Assembly: GCA_041394245.1 (NCBI GenBank) | Contig: JAWKIR010000003.1 | Location: forward strand, 558,001 to 622,000 | Length of the DNA: 64,000 nucleotides | From: Acidimicrobiales bacterium | GTDB lineage: Bacteria; Actinomycetota; Acidimicrobiia; Acidimicrobiales; Aldehydirespiratoraceae | Direction of reading: 5' to 3' | Shown: in pieces, positions 32,991 through 40,558 of the stretch | Layout: every line of letters starts with the position of its first letter | How positions within the stretch are numbered: position 1 is the stretch's first letter | Translations under genes and position numbers: made by a program | Notes under the pieces: model-generated | The model's input: the letters and a program-made list of their open reading frames with translations, nothing else | What the model was told of the DNA's origin: nothing | The model's database searches: none

Positions 32991-33967
32991 CAGATGATCC
33001 CGGGTTCGATGGACGGGCTGCCGACGTGGACGAGTGCGTCACCTCGGTGGACGACGGGTGACTCGTTGCGGCCGATCACGTACCCCCCCTTGACCGCTCG
33101 AAGAATACGCTGGTTGTTGCCGATCGCGTCGGCGATCGCGCCGATCGGCTGGCGGGTCTCGACCTCGTCGCCCAGATTGACCTCGAGACGGACGAGCCCG
33201 CTCTGGGGACTCCGGATCCAGCTCGATCCGCTGAGGACGATGCTTGCCGGGGTCGGCTGGGAGAGGACCGCCGCATCGATCATGGCGAGGTGGGCGAGGA
33301 CCCGCCGCACGCCCCGGACACCGATGTCGATCGCGTCGCGGTCGAAGCGCCAGGCCTCACCGGCCTCGTAGAGAAGGGCGGTCGCGCCGGTCGCGCAGGC
33401 GGCCTCGCGCAATGACCCGTCGCGGAGCCGGGAGTGCAGCGAGAACGGCGCGCCGAACACCTCGGCGAGCTCCTTGGTCGTCGGATCGGCGAGGTCGGCC
33501 CGGATCTGGGGCACGTTGCGCCGGTGGTCGGATCCCGTGTGGAGATCGATCCCGACATCGCAGTGCCGCACGATCTCGGTCATGAACGTGTCGGCGAATC
33601 GAGCGGCCAGCGAGCCGCGCTTGGAGCCGGGGAACGACCGGTTGAGATCACGACGATCGGGCATGTAGCGGTCGCCGCTCGCGAAGCCGGCGACGTTGAG
33701 CACCGGCACGGCGAGCAGGGTGCCGTTGAGCGAGGTCGGTTGCAGCCCGCCGAGCACCTGCCGGATGATCTCGACTCCGCAGACCTCGTCGCCGTGGACC
33801 GCTGCGCTGAGCCAGACCGTGGGCCCCGGGTTCGCGCCATGGAAGGCGACGACGGGGATCGACATCCAGCCACCCGACGGCAGCTTCGCGGGGCGGAGTT
33901 CCATCTCGGTCCTGGTGCCGGGTTCGATCGTCTGGCCGGCGATGACGCGGTTGCCCCATTCGGTCAT
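32990..33967 (-). CDS. Succinylglutamate desuccinylase/aspartoacylase-family zinc hydrolase
   Basis: 325 residues, M14-like fold. The zinc ligands are in LSAAVHGDEVCGVEII (His and Glu) and DIGIDLHTGSDHRRN (second His). Nucleotide-free substrate pocket residues follow in RFADTFMTEI. The C-terminal beta domain (LGDEVETRQPIGAIAD) resembles a lipoyl-like cap. Family members cleave N-acyl amino acids. Coupled by ATGA overlaps to rimK and the RimB-like protease gene, it more likely trims or recycles glutamyl peptides than serves arginine breakdown (no ast genes here). This assignment of role is inferred. Confidence 0.85.
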   Translation of the reverse strand: MTEWGNRVIAGQTIEPGTRTEMELRPAKLPSGGWMSIPVVAFHGANPGPTVWLSAAVHGDEVCGVEIIRQVLGGLQPTSLNGTLLAVPVLNVAGFASGDRYMPDRRDLNRSFPGSKRGSLAARFADTFMTEIVRHCDVGIDLHTGSDHRRNVPQIRADLADPTTKELAEVFGAPFSLHSRLRDGSLREAACATGATALLYEAGEAWRFDRDAIDIGVRGVRRVLAHLAMIDAAVLSQPTPASIVLSGSSWIRSPQSGLVRLEVNLGDEVETRQPIGAIADAIGNNQRILRAVKGGYVIGRNESPVVHRGDALVHVGSPSIEPGII

Positions 33968-34413
33968 CGGCCACCGCCGTAGTAGGACCGGCTGGGGTCG
34001 ACCAGGAAACGCCGCCGCAGGGCGGCGCGTCCGATCAGCATGCGAAAGCCCATCTCGTCGCGATTGGTGAGGGTGAGATCGATCGTGAACCGCTGCCCGA
34101 GCACCTCGAGCGTCGTCTCGATCACCGGCCGGCTCTGGACGGTGCCGTTGGAACTGCGGATGCGACGGTGCTCGACGATCGGAGCGATCACCGTGAGGGC
34201 GTTGCGCGACGACCGCTGGTCGGGATGGACCTCGAAGCGGGCCCAGAGGGTGTCACCCTCGACGAATTCCTCGAGGCGGAACGCGTGGAGGGCCGAGGTG
34301 CGTGCGCCGGTGTCGATCTTGGCCTTGATGCGCGAGACGCCGCAGTCGGGAAGTGCGACCCATTCGCGCCAGCCGAGGACGGCCCGGTGGGTGCTCGGAT
34401 GGTTGCGGCTCAT
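33964..34413 (-). CDS. RimB-like retropepsin-fold protease (ATP-dependent zinc protease family)
   Basis: 149 residues of the family annotated as putative ATP-dependent zinc protease, which includes RimB. The fold is a single retropepsin-like domain: the active-site loop is AKIDTGARTSALHA (D-T-G), followed by an FEVHP beta region and MLIGRAALRRRFLVDPS. RimB in Pseudomonas trims the poly-glutamate tail placed by RimK. Here it is the first gene, overlapping the AstE-like gene by 4 nt, giving a writer, an eraser and a hydrolase in one operon. The start was set at the ATG before SRNHPSTHRAVLGWREWV; the longer frame lies over the TetR gene. Confidence 0.85.
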   Translation of the reverse strand: MSRNHPSTHRAVLGWREWVALPDCGVSRIKAKIDTGARTSALHAFRLEEFVEGDTLWARFEVHPDQRSSRNALTVIAPIVEHRRIRSSNGTVQSRPVIETTLEVLGQRFTIDLTLTNRDEMGFRMLIGRAALRRRFLVDPSRSYYGGGR

Positions 34414-34471
34414 GCGCACCCCACTTCGGTGGTCGGCCACCCGGCGGGTCGGGCGAATGGGAAGACGGAGG

Positions 34472-35044
34472 TCATGGCGCCACCAGGCCGGCTTCGAGGC
34501 CGGCGACGAGGAAGTCGACAAGAGCCCGGAAGCTCTCGTCGTGGTCGTGGGGGTGCACGAACGATTCCGTGGATTCGAGGGTCACGAAGCCGTGGATGGC
34601 GCTGCGCACGATGCGGGCACCGTGGACGGCTCGGTCGCCCTCGAGCCCGAAGCCCTCGAGGATCCGGGCGATGACCCTGACGATCTCGGCCTGCGGACCC
34701 GCCGGTCCGTCGACGGTCGATGTCGCCGGGAGCAGGATGCTCGCGTACTGCCCGGAGTGTTGACAGGCGAAGCGCCGGTAGGCATGAGCCACCTCTGCGA
34801 GCGCGACCGCACCCGACCGCCCGACCGCGGCGTCGCGCAGCAGCTCGGCGAGGTTCTCGCTGGCTCGTGTCGACAACTCCTGTCGGAGCCCGTCGAGGCC
34901 GTCGACATGGTTGTACAGCGCCGAGGTGCGGACCCCGAGGTCGCCGGCGACCTTGCCGAGGGCCAGTCCCTGCAGCCCGCTGTCGTCGACGAACCGTGTG
35001 GCGGACCGGATGACGTCGTCGAGGTCGATGCGTTGCCGGGCCAC
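34472..35044 (-). CDS. TetR-family transcriptional regulator (TetR_C/WHG type)
   Basis: 190 residues. The helix-turn-helix is LQGLALGKVAGDLGVRTSALYNHV near residues 24-47. The C-terminal ligand domain has the pattern of the WHG-type TetR subgroup (HAYRRFACQHSGQYASILL; SAIHGFVTLESTESF). It lies 58 bp upstream of the rimB-like gene on the same strand. A perfect TGAATC/GATTCA palindrome (35088-35100) precedes its start and is a probable autoregulatory operator. Confidence 0.85.
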   Translation of the reverse strand: MARQRIDLDDVIRSATRFVDDSGLQGLALGKVAGDLGVRTSALYNHVDGLDGLRQELSTRASENLAELLRDAAVGRSGAVALAEVAHAYRRFACQHSGQYASILLPATSTVDGPAGPQAEIVRVIARILEGFGLEGDRAVHGARIVRSAIHGFVTLESTESFVHPHDHDESFRALVDFLVAGLEAGLVAP

Positions 35045-35087
35045 GGTGCGAACCTAGCGCACGAATGGACTGGAGTTCACACCTGTA

Positions 35088-35100
35088 TGAATCTGATTCA
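35088..35100. promoter_or_regulatory. Candidate TetR operator
   Basis: TGAATCTGATTCA, a perfect 13-bp palindrome 43 bp upstream of the TetR start and touching the stop codon of rskA. The AT-rich patch around it is the only promoter-like stretch before the TetR gene. Confidence 0.45.
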
Positions 35101-35808
35101 CGTCGAGTAGAGCACGGGTGTCGTCGGTTGGTCCGAGCCGGTCGAGGGTTCGATGGTGACACCGAAGCCGTTGCCCTCGAGATCGTCGACGTCGAGCACG
35201 GCCCGCACCGCTCCCGAGTCGTCGGGTCGGAAGAGGCCGGCGGGAGCGACACCTTCGTCGAGAAGGAACCAGAGTGCGTAGGCCTGGTCGGCGGCGAGCG
35301 CAGGAAGATCCCGACCGAGCAGCGCGACCTGGTCGCGGTCGGCCGACCAGACCACCTGCAACGCGACCTCGTCGCCGCTGAGTGATGCAACGATCGCATC
35401 GGGAGCAGCGAGCACCGCTTCGAGCGGGTCGCCCGGGTCCGAGCGGAGCGTGAGCGACGCGATGCCGACGATCGCGATCAGTGCGGCCGCGACCGCGGCG
35501 AGGGCAGCGGCACGGCGCGGTGCTCGGCTCCGGGCTTCGCGCCGTTCAGCGAGCGCATCGACGCGTGGCGCGACGATCGGCGGGAGCTGCCGCGTGGTCG
35601 CGATGTCGGCCATGACGCGCCCCTTGAGCGCGGTCGGTGGCTCGACGGCTGCGGCCGATGCCAGCAGTTGGGCCGTCTCGCGGTAGCCGATGACATCGGC
35701 CCGACAGATGTCGCAGAGCGGGTAGTGGGCCTCGAAGGCGGCGCGTTCGTCGGAATCGAGGGCGTCGAGGGCGTACGCGCCGGCGAGATGGTGGAAGTCG
35801 GATGTCAT
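35098..35808 (-). CDS. rskA: Anti-sigma-K factor RskA-like membrane protein
   Basis: 236 residues. The N-terminal anti-sigma domain has the zinc-binding motif H28-x3-C32-x2-C35 (AHYPLCDICRAD). One transmembrane helix spans about residues 100-120 (AALAAVAAALIAIVGIASLTL), and a C-terminal extracellular domain of the RskA type follows (VALQVVWSADRDQVALLGRDLP, ADQAYALWFLLDEG, GLFRPDDSG). RskA holds SigK at the membrane until regulated proteolysis frees it. Its ATG overlaps the sigK stop (ATGA), as in known sigK-rskA pairs. Confidence 0.92.
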   Translation of the reverse strand: MTSDFHHLAGAYALDALDSDERAAFEAHYPLCDICRADVIGYRETAQLLASAAAVEPPTALKGRVMADIATTRQLPPIVAPRVDALAERREARSRAPRRAAALAAVAAALIAIVGIASLTLRSDPGDPLEAVLAAPDAIVASLSGDEVALQVVWSADRDQVALLGRDLPALAADQAYALWFLLDEGVAPAGLFRPDDSGAVRAVLDVDDLEGNGFGVTIEPSTGSDQPTTPVLYST

Positions 35809-36410
35809 GTGGTCACTCCCAGCGTGTCACGGAGTCGGATGAGGCCGTCGCGGATGCGTGTCTTCACGGTCCCCTCGGGAACGTCGAGCAACACCGCGAC
35901 CTCCCGGTAGGTGTTGCCGCCGTAGTAGGCGAGGACGACGGCTTCGCGTTGTGTCTCGCTCAGCGAGGCCAGCGCCTTTGCGACGCGTTGGCCTTCGAGT
36001 TCGTCGCCGACCGTCTCGCTCACGGAGTCGAATGCCGCGATCTCACGCCGACCGTCGATGTCCTCTCGGCGGCGTCGCGACTCCTCGGAGCGCACTCGAT
36101 CCACGGCGCGACGGTGCGCGATCGTGGCAGCCCAACCCCTGGCGGATCCGCGCGTTGCCTCGTAGCGGGGGGCGAGCCGCCAGATCTCGAGGAACACCTC
36201 CTGCGTGATCTCCTCGGCCATGGCCGGATCGCGCACGACCTTGCGCACGACACCGTGCACCATCGACGCGGTGAGGTCGTAGAAACGGCCGAACGCGGCT
36301 TCGTCGCCCCGCCCCGCCCGTAGGAGCTCCTCGCCGGCCGCGTCGGTCGTCGCCGGGGGCTCCGACCCGGCCGATGACCGGATCACGCGGAAGGGGTTCA
36401 CGTCGTTCAT
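35805..36410 (-). CDS. sigK: ECF RNA polymerase sigma factor, SigK type
   Basis: 201 residues. Region 2 covers GRFYDLTASMVHGVVRKVVR and AEEITQEVFLEIWRLAPRYE (-10 recognition), and region 4 is SETQREAVVLAYYGGNTYRE plus VPEGTVKTRIRDGLIRLRD (-35 recognition helix). Partnered by the following RskA-like gene. The start ATG at 36410 lies 8 nt after a CGAAC -10 element; a CCAATCC -35 lies 16 nt further upstream, and the same pair faces the other way before the Mo-oxidoreductase gene. This strongly suggests the factor drives its own operon and the divergent one. In mycobacteria SigK controls the fasciclin proteins MPT70/MPT83; a fasciclin gene lies 1.7 kb away here. Confidence 0.93.
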   Translation of the reverse strand: MNDVNPFRVIRSSAGSEPPATTDAAGEELLRAGRGDEAAFGRFYDLTASMVHGVVRKVVRDPAMAEEITQEVFLEIWRLAPRYEATRGSARGWAATIAHRRAVDRVRSEESRRRREDIDGRREIAAFDSVSETVGDELEGQRVAKALASLSETQREAVVLAYYGGNTYREVAVLLDVPEGTVKTRIRDGLIRLRDTLGVTT

Positions 36411-36418
36411 TGTGGTTC

Positions 36419-36446
36419 GTTCGGAGCCGTTGCGCGCCCGGATTGG
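36419..36446 (-). promoter_or_regulatory. Predicted SigK promoter of sigK-rskA
   Basis: Minus strand: CCAATCC (36446-36440), 16-bp spacer, CGAAC (36423-36419), then 8 nt to the sigK ATG. The transcript would be leaderless or nearly so. Confidence 0.7.
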
Positions 36447-36466
36447 TGAGCGGGCGGTTCGGCGGT

Positions 36467-36494
36467 CCAATCCGGCAGACCTCCGGCTCCGAAC
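36467..36494 (+). promoter_or_regulatory. Predicted SigK promoter of the Mo-oxidoreductase/fasciclin genes
   Basis: Plus strand: CCAATCC (36467-36473), 16-bp spacer ending CGGCTC, CGAAC (36490-36494), then 7 nt to the ATG at 36502. Spacer length and both boxes match the divergent sigK promoter exactly; the 9-bp CCGGATTGG/CCAATCCGG arms make the pair a mirror image. Confidence 0.7.
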
Positions 36495-36501
36495 CCGGGT
36501 C

Positions 36502-38079
36502 ATGGACCCATCGATGCAGCACGCCCCCATCTACCGGCGGCCCGGCCCCGGAGGTGTCGCCCGGGCGGCGCTCGGTGGTCTGGTCAGCGCATCCGCCGGT
36601 CTCGGCGCGGCCGAGGTGGTCGCCGGCCTGGGAGCATCGCTTCGATCGCCGGTGCTCGACGTCGGTGACCGAGTCGTCGACCGTGTCCCCGTCTGGGCGA
36701 AGGATCTTGCCATCGACTGGTTCGGGACCAACGACAAGATCGCGTTGCTGGTGGGAATCGCGGCGATCCTCGCGATCTACGCGGCGCTCGTCGGCGTGGT
36801 GGGTCTGCGTCGCGACCTCCGTCTGGGGCTGGCCGGTGTCGGCCTGTTCGGGCTGCTCGGCGCGCTGGCATCGCTGGGTGCGCGCACCGGGGCGACGGCG
36901 ACGTCGGTGCTGCCCAGCCTCGTGGGGGCGGTGGTGGCGGCCGCGGCCCTGTGGTGGCTCGGCCGATCGCGCCCCGACGTGGGTGATGTCCCCCCGGCGC
37001 CCGGTCGCCGGCACCCGAGCGAGCGTCGCCGCTTCCTCGCCGAGACCGGCGTCCTCGCCGGCGCCGCTGCGCTGCTCGTCGCCACCGGCCGCAGGCTCGA
37101 GGCCCGGTTCAGCGCCGCAGACTCGCGAGCGGCGATCCGGCTCCCCGTGCCCGATGTCGCCGAGGCGCCGGTCCCGGCCGGCGCGCAGGCCGACGGCGCG
37201 GCGTCGCTGTTCACGCCCAACGCCTCCTTCTACCGCATCGACACGGCGCTCACCGTTCCCCAGGTTCCGGCCGAAGGCTGGGAGTTGCGGGTCGGCGGCA
37301 TGGTGGATCGGCCGCTGCGGCTCTCCTTCGACGACCTGCTCGGTCGTCGGGTCGAGGAACACGACATCACCCTCACCTGCGTGAGCAACACGATCGGCGG
37401 CGAGCTCGTCGGTACCGCGCGATGGATGGGGGTGCGCCTCGACGATCTGTTGGCAGAGGCCGGTGTCGCCGCTGGTGCCGACCAGGTCGTGGGTCGCTCG
37501 GTCGACGGCTACACGTGCGGGTTTCCCGTCGCCGCACTCGACGGCCGGGACGCGATGGTCGCCTTCGGCATGAACGGCGAGCCGTTGCCGCTCGAACACG
37601 GCTTCCCGGCCCGGCTGATCGTGCCCGGCATCTACGGCTACGCGTCGGCGACGAAGTGGCTCACCGAGATCGAGCTGACCACGTTCGACGACTTCGATCA
37701 CTACTGGGTGCCCCGCGGCTACGCCGCGCTGGCGCCGATCAAGCTGCAGAGTCGGATCGATCGCCCGCGGGGCCTCGACCGGATTCCGGCCGGCCCCTTC
37801 GTCATCGGTGGTGTCGCCTGGGCCCAGACCATCGGTGTCGCCGATGTCGAGCTGCGGATCGACGAGGGCGATTGGCAGCCGACCGAGCTCGCCACCGAAG
37901 TCAACGACACGACCTGGCGGCAGTGGTCGTTCCGATGGGACGCATCCCCCGGACGTCACTCGATCCAGGTCCGGGCGATCGACCGAAACGGAGCAATCCA
38001 GACCGCCGACCGCTCCGAACCCCTTCCGAACGGAGCGTCGGGCCACCACACCGTCGTCGTCCTCGTCGACGAGGCCTGA
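36502..38079 (+). CDS. Membrane molybdopterin-dependent (sulfite-oxidase-type) oxidoreductase
   Basis: 525 residues. About four transmembrane helices occupy residues 20-155 (ALGGLVSASAGLGAAEVVAGL, IALLVGIAAILAIYAALVGVVGL and others). An RRRFLAETGVLAGAAALLVA segment follows, resembling a retained Tat-type signal, then an extracytoplasmic Mo-cofactor domain of the sulfite oxidase superfamily. The Mo ligand Cys is in ITLTCVSNTIGGELVG. Substrate positions and a C-terminal dimerisation domain (VELRIDEGDWQPTELATEVN) are present. The start at 36502 is fixed by the SigK-type promoter 7 nt upstream. It probably reduces or oxidises an oxidised thiol, methionine or sulfite-like substrate outside the membrane, perhaps for the downstream fasciclin protein; that link is inference. 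Confidence 0.88.
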   Translation: MDPSMQHAPIYRRPGPGGVARAALGGLVSASAGLGAAEVVAGLGASLRSPVLDVGDRVVDRVPVWAKDLAIDWFGTNDKIALLVGIAAILAIYAALVGVVGLRRDLRLGLAGVGLFGLLGALASLGARTGATATSVLPSLVGAVVAAAALWWLGRSRPDVGDVPPAPGRRHPSERRRFLAETGVLAGAAALLVATGRRLEARFSAADSRAAIRLPVPDVAEAPVPAGAQADGAASLFTPNASFYRIDTALTVPQVPAEGWELRVGGMVDRPLRLSFDDLLGRRVEEHDITLTCVSNTIGGELVGTARWMGVRLDDLLAEAGVAAGADQVVGRSVDGYTCGFPVAALDGRDAMVAFGMNGEPLPLEHGFPARLIVPGIYGYASATKWLTEIELTTFDDFDHYWVPRGYAALAPIKLQSRIDRPRGLDRIPAGPFVIGGVAWAQTIGVADVELRIDEGDWQPTELATEVNDTTWRQWSFRWDASPGRHSIQVRAIDRNGAIQTADRSEPLPNGASGHHTVVVLVDEA

Positions 38080-38126
38080 GCACCGTTCTCCACCCCGAAT
38101 CCCCTCCCAACAGAAAGAGCATCCCC

Positions 38127-38807
38127 ATGCGTACTCCCACGGCATCCCTTCGAAACCGACGTCGAACCCCTCTCCGGGTCGGCGCGGTGATCGCGGCGAG
38201 CGGACTCCTCTTCGCCGCCTGCGGCGACGACACCGCCGGCGTCGACCCCGTCGATTCCGTCCAGCCGAGTGACTCCGGCGACATGAGCAGCGATATGAGC
38301 AGCGACATGAGCAGCGACATGAGCGAGATGCTCGGCGCGTTCGGACCTGCGTGCGCGGCGGTGCCGGCCGAGGGCGATGGTTCGTTCGCCGGTATGGCCG
38401 ACGACACGGCTGCGACGGCTGCGTCGAACAATCCGTTGCTGTCGACGTTGGTGAGTGCGGTGGTCGAGGCCGATCTGGTCGACACGCTCAACAGTGATGG
38501 TCCGTTCACGATCTTCGCTCCGACCAACGACGCCTTCGCCGCCATCCCGGCCGAGGATCTCGATGCGGTGCTCGCCGACGTCGATCTCCTGACCGACATC
38601 CTCACGTTCCACGTGATCGCCGGTGAGCAGCTGAGCTCGGCCGATCTGGTCGCCGCCGGTTCGGCCACCACGGTGAACGGTGCCGAGCTGACCTTCGCCG
38701 CCGACGGCGACGCGGTCATGGTCAATGGTGTGGCGACGACCATCTGCCAGGACGTCACCACCGCCAACGCCACGGTCCACATCATCGATGCGGTGCTGCT
38801 CCCCTGA
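38127..38807 (+). CDS. Fasciclin-domain lipoprotein (MPT70/MPT83-like)
   Basis: 226 residues. Signal peptide and probable lipobox (VIAASGLLFAAC), a linker with four MSSD repeats, then a single FAS1 domain: NPLLSTLVSAVVEADLVDTL, GPFTIFAPTNDAFAAIP (H1 motif), LTDILTFHVIAGEQLSSADLV, and TANATVHIIDAVLLP (H2 motif). This layout equals mycobacterial MPT83, a SigK-regulated surface lipoprotein. It lies 47 nt after the Mo-oxidoreductase and is followed by a strong terminator, so the two genes form one transcription unit starting at the SigK-type promoter. Confidence 0.92.
   Translation: MRTPTASLRNRRRTPLRVGAVIAASGLLFAACGDDTAGVDPVDSVQPSDSGDMSSDMSSDMSSDMSEMLGAFGPACAAVPAEGDGSFAGMADDTAATAASNNPLLSTLVSAVVEADLVDTLNSDGPFTIFAPTNDAFAAIPAEDLDAVLADVDLLTDILTFHVIAGEQLSSADLVAAGSATTVNGAELTFAADGDAVMVNGVATTICQDVTTANATVHIIDAVLLP
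38276..38328 (+). repeat. 12-bp tandem repeat in the fasciclin linker
   Basis: About four copies of a GACATGAGCAGC unit, one with a single silent change, encoding SDMS repeats. Such in-frame repeats can change number by slippage and alter linker length without breaking the gene. Confidence 0.75.
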
Positions 38808-38853
38808 GCTGACCCACCCACATCCGATCCCCCAACCCCGTCGTCGGGGCGTG

Positions 38854-38886
38854 CGGGCGAGCCCCTTCCTTCCAGGGGCTCGCCCG
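38854..38886 (+). terminator. Rho-independent terminator of the Mo-oxidoreductase/fasciclin operon
   Basis: CGGGCGAGCCCCT (38854-38866), 7-nt loop, AGGGGCTCGCCCG (38874-38886), then TTT. A perfect 13-bp stem, the strongest terminator in the window. Confidence 0.85.
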
Positions 38887-38909
38887 TTTCGCGTCCGGCG
38901 TCGACCTGC

Positions 38910-39344
38910 TCAGGCGTCGGCGCCGCGCAGCGCGGCGACGATCTCGCTGACCACCGCGGTGTGGTGCGCATCGCCGAGCGGCCGGAGTCGGTCCAGTCGG
39001 GTCGAGCGGCTGGCCTCCGCCTTCGACTCACCGAGTGCGGTGAGGGCGACGGTGACGGCGCGACGATCGACACCGTCGCGCGCTCGGGTCACCAGTCCGT
39101 CGCGCTCGAGGCGGTCGACGCGGGCACTGACCGTCGCCTTTCCCGCCGACCGGACGTCGGCGATCTGACCGATTCTCATCGGGCCGGTCGTGGCGAGCAG
39201 CCGCAGCATCTGGACGTCTTCGGCGCTTCCGATCCCGAGCTGGGCCGCGATGATCCGGTCCTGGCGGTTCAACTCGGTCTGCAGCTGCGCGATCGCAGTG
39301 TCGAGGTCGGTGTGCGACGTGGTGGCGGTTTCGGGAAGGGCCAT
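38910..39344 (-). CDS. MarR-family transcriptional regulator
   Basis: 144 residues with a MarR winged helix: QDRIIAAQLGIGSAEDVQMLRLLATTGPMRIGQIADV, the recognition helix in SAGKATVSARVDRLERDGLV, and a wing of TRARDGVDRRAVTVALT. Start chosen at the ATG preceded at 6 nt by TACTCT (leaderless). Divergent from the release-factor-fold gene. TTGAC/GTCAA dyads lie between the genes, one of them over that gene's -35 box, so repression of the neighbour and of itself is likely. Confidence 0.88.
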   Translation of the reverse strand: MALPETATTSHTDLDTAIAQLQTELNRQDRIIAAQLGIGSAEDVQMLRLLATTGPMRIGQIADVRSAGKATVSARVDRLERDGLVTRARDGVDRRAVTVALTALGESKAEASRSTRLDRLRPLGDAHHTAVVSEIVAALRGADA

Positions 39345-39363
39345 GTCCGAAGAGTACGCCCCA

Positions 39364-39401
39364 TTGACAGTCAAGAGGCAAAACAGTCAACAAATTTGAC
39401 T
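39364..39401. promoter_or_regulatory. Two candidate MarR operator dyads
   Basis: TTGACAGTCAA (39364-39374) is a perfect palindrome; AGTCAA (39385-39390), five bases, TTGACT (39396-39401) is a second dyad using the same half-site. The second overlaps the -35 box of the gene at 39458. Confidence 0.6.
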
Positions 39402-39424
39402 AACGTGCCATCGGGTCGTAGGGT
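39396..39424 (+). promoter_or_regulatory. Promoter of the release-factor-fold gene
   Basis: TTGACT (39396-39401), 17-bp spacer, TAGGGT (39419-39424); then a 5' leader with AAAGGA 6 nt before the ATG at 39458. Ideal spacing for a housekeeping promoter. Confidence 0.6.
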
Positions 39425-39457
39425 GGAAGCAGTGGACACCCCACACGAAAGGAACCG

Positions 39458-40501
39458 ATGCCAACGCCGACGACCCCGCACGACTTCGTCCCCCACCTCG
39501 ACTCGAGGGATCGCCTCTCACTGATCTACGCGAGCCCCGGCCCCTACGTGTCCGTCTACCTCCAGACTCGCCCGCTCCTGCGCGAGGCCGAGCACGACAC
39601 CACCACGCGGTGGCAGGTGCTCCGCACTCAGCTCGTCGCCGATGAGGCACCGACGCGCGCGCTGGAGGCGATCGACGCCCGCCTCGCCCTGCCGCAACCG
39701 ACCGAAACGGCAGCAATCGGCATCATCGCCGCCGCCGACGGCAGCACCGTCGTCGATCATGCCCTCGAACCGCCCCGCCAGGACCTCGCCACGGTCGACA
39801 CCCTTCCCTACGCCGCGCCGATGATCGAATGGGATCAGCGCCGCGTACCCCACCTCGTGGTCGTGGTCGATGGCAACGGTGCCGACGTCGTGTCGTTCCA
39901 CCCCGATCACCGCACCGAGACGGAGGCGATCGACGGCGTCGACGACGTGCTGGCCGACGCCGTGCAGGAGCGCGTCTCGAGCCTTCAGTCCCGCCTCGTC
40001 GTCGTCAGTGGCGAGCCCGGTCGGGCCCAGATGCTCGCCGACGCGCTCGTCCCGCGGGTCGGACCCGCGTGCAATGTCGTCCTCGAGCTCGACGAAGGAG
40101 TAGATGCACTCGCGGCCGCGACCGTCCGTCAGGTCTCCGACTCCGTTGCCACGCGCACCGTCGGCCTCCTCCGGGAGTTCCGCTTCCTGGCCACCCACGA
40201 CGCGGCTGTCGACGGCATGGAGGAGACGCTCGACGCGCTCCGGAGCCGACGACCGGGCGTGCTCTTGATCCACGACGACCCTGCCGACGAACGTCGGGTG
40301 TGGTTGGGCGACACGCCGACCGACCTCCACGTCGCCCCTGCCCTCGGTCGCAGCGAGTCTGCACGCTTCGTCGACGCCGCGATCCGGGCGGCCATCACGG
40401 CCGGGATGCGGGTGCATGTCATTCCCACCACCGGGCGCAACGGGCCCGACGACGGCGCCGCCCACCTCCACCGTGGAACACCGGCGGTCGAACCGGTCTG
40501 A
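39458..40501 (+). CDS. Vms1/eRF1-fold protein (baeRF family, Rv2629-like)
   Basis: 347 residues of the bacterial archaeo-eukaryotic release factor family, similar to Mycobacterium Rv2629. The N-terminal part has the GPYVSVYLQTRP start. The middle eRF1-like domain has HLVVVVDGNGADVVSF and later SLQSRLVVVSGEPGRAQML. The C-terminal L7Ae-like domain has RRPGVLLIHDDPADERRVW. There is no GGQ motif in view, so peptide release as in eRF1 is uncertain; ribosome binding under stress has been proposed for relatives. Rv2629 belongs to the DosR regulon in mycobacteria; here the promoter carries MarR-type dyads instead. Confidence 0.82.
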   Translation: MPTPTTPHDFVPHLDSRDRLSLIYASPGPYVSVYLQTRPLLREAEHDTTTRWQVLRTQLVADEAPTRALEAIDARLALPQPTETAAIGIIAAADGSTVVDHALEPPRQDLATVDTLPYAAPMIEWDQRRVPHLVVVVDGNGADVVSFHPDHRTETEAIDGVDDVLADAVQERVSSLQSRLVVVSGEPGRAQMLADALVPRVGPACNVVLELDEGVDALAAATVRQVSDSVATRTVGLLREFRFLATHDAAVDGMEETLDALRSRRPGVLLIHDDPADERRVWLGDTPTDLHVAPALGRSESARFVDAAIRAAITAGMRVHVIPTTGRNGPDDGAAHLHRGTPAVEPV

Positions 40502-40558
40502 GCAACGCATGCGCCTGCCCATGACCCCTAGACTCGCGCTGCCACAAGGGGGGTGCAC

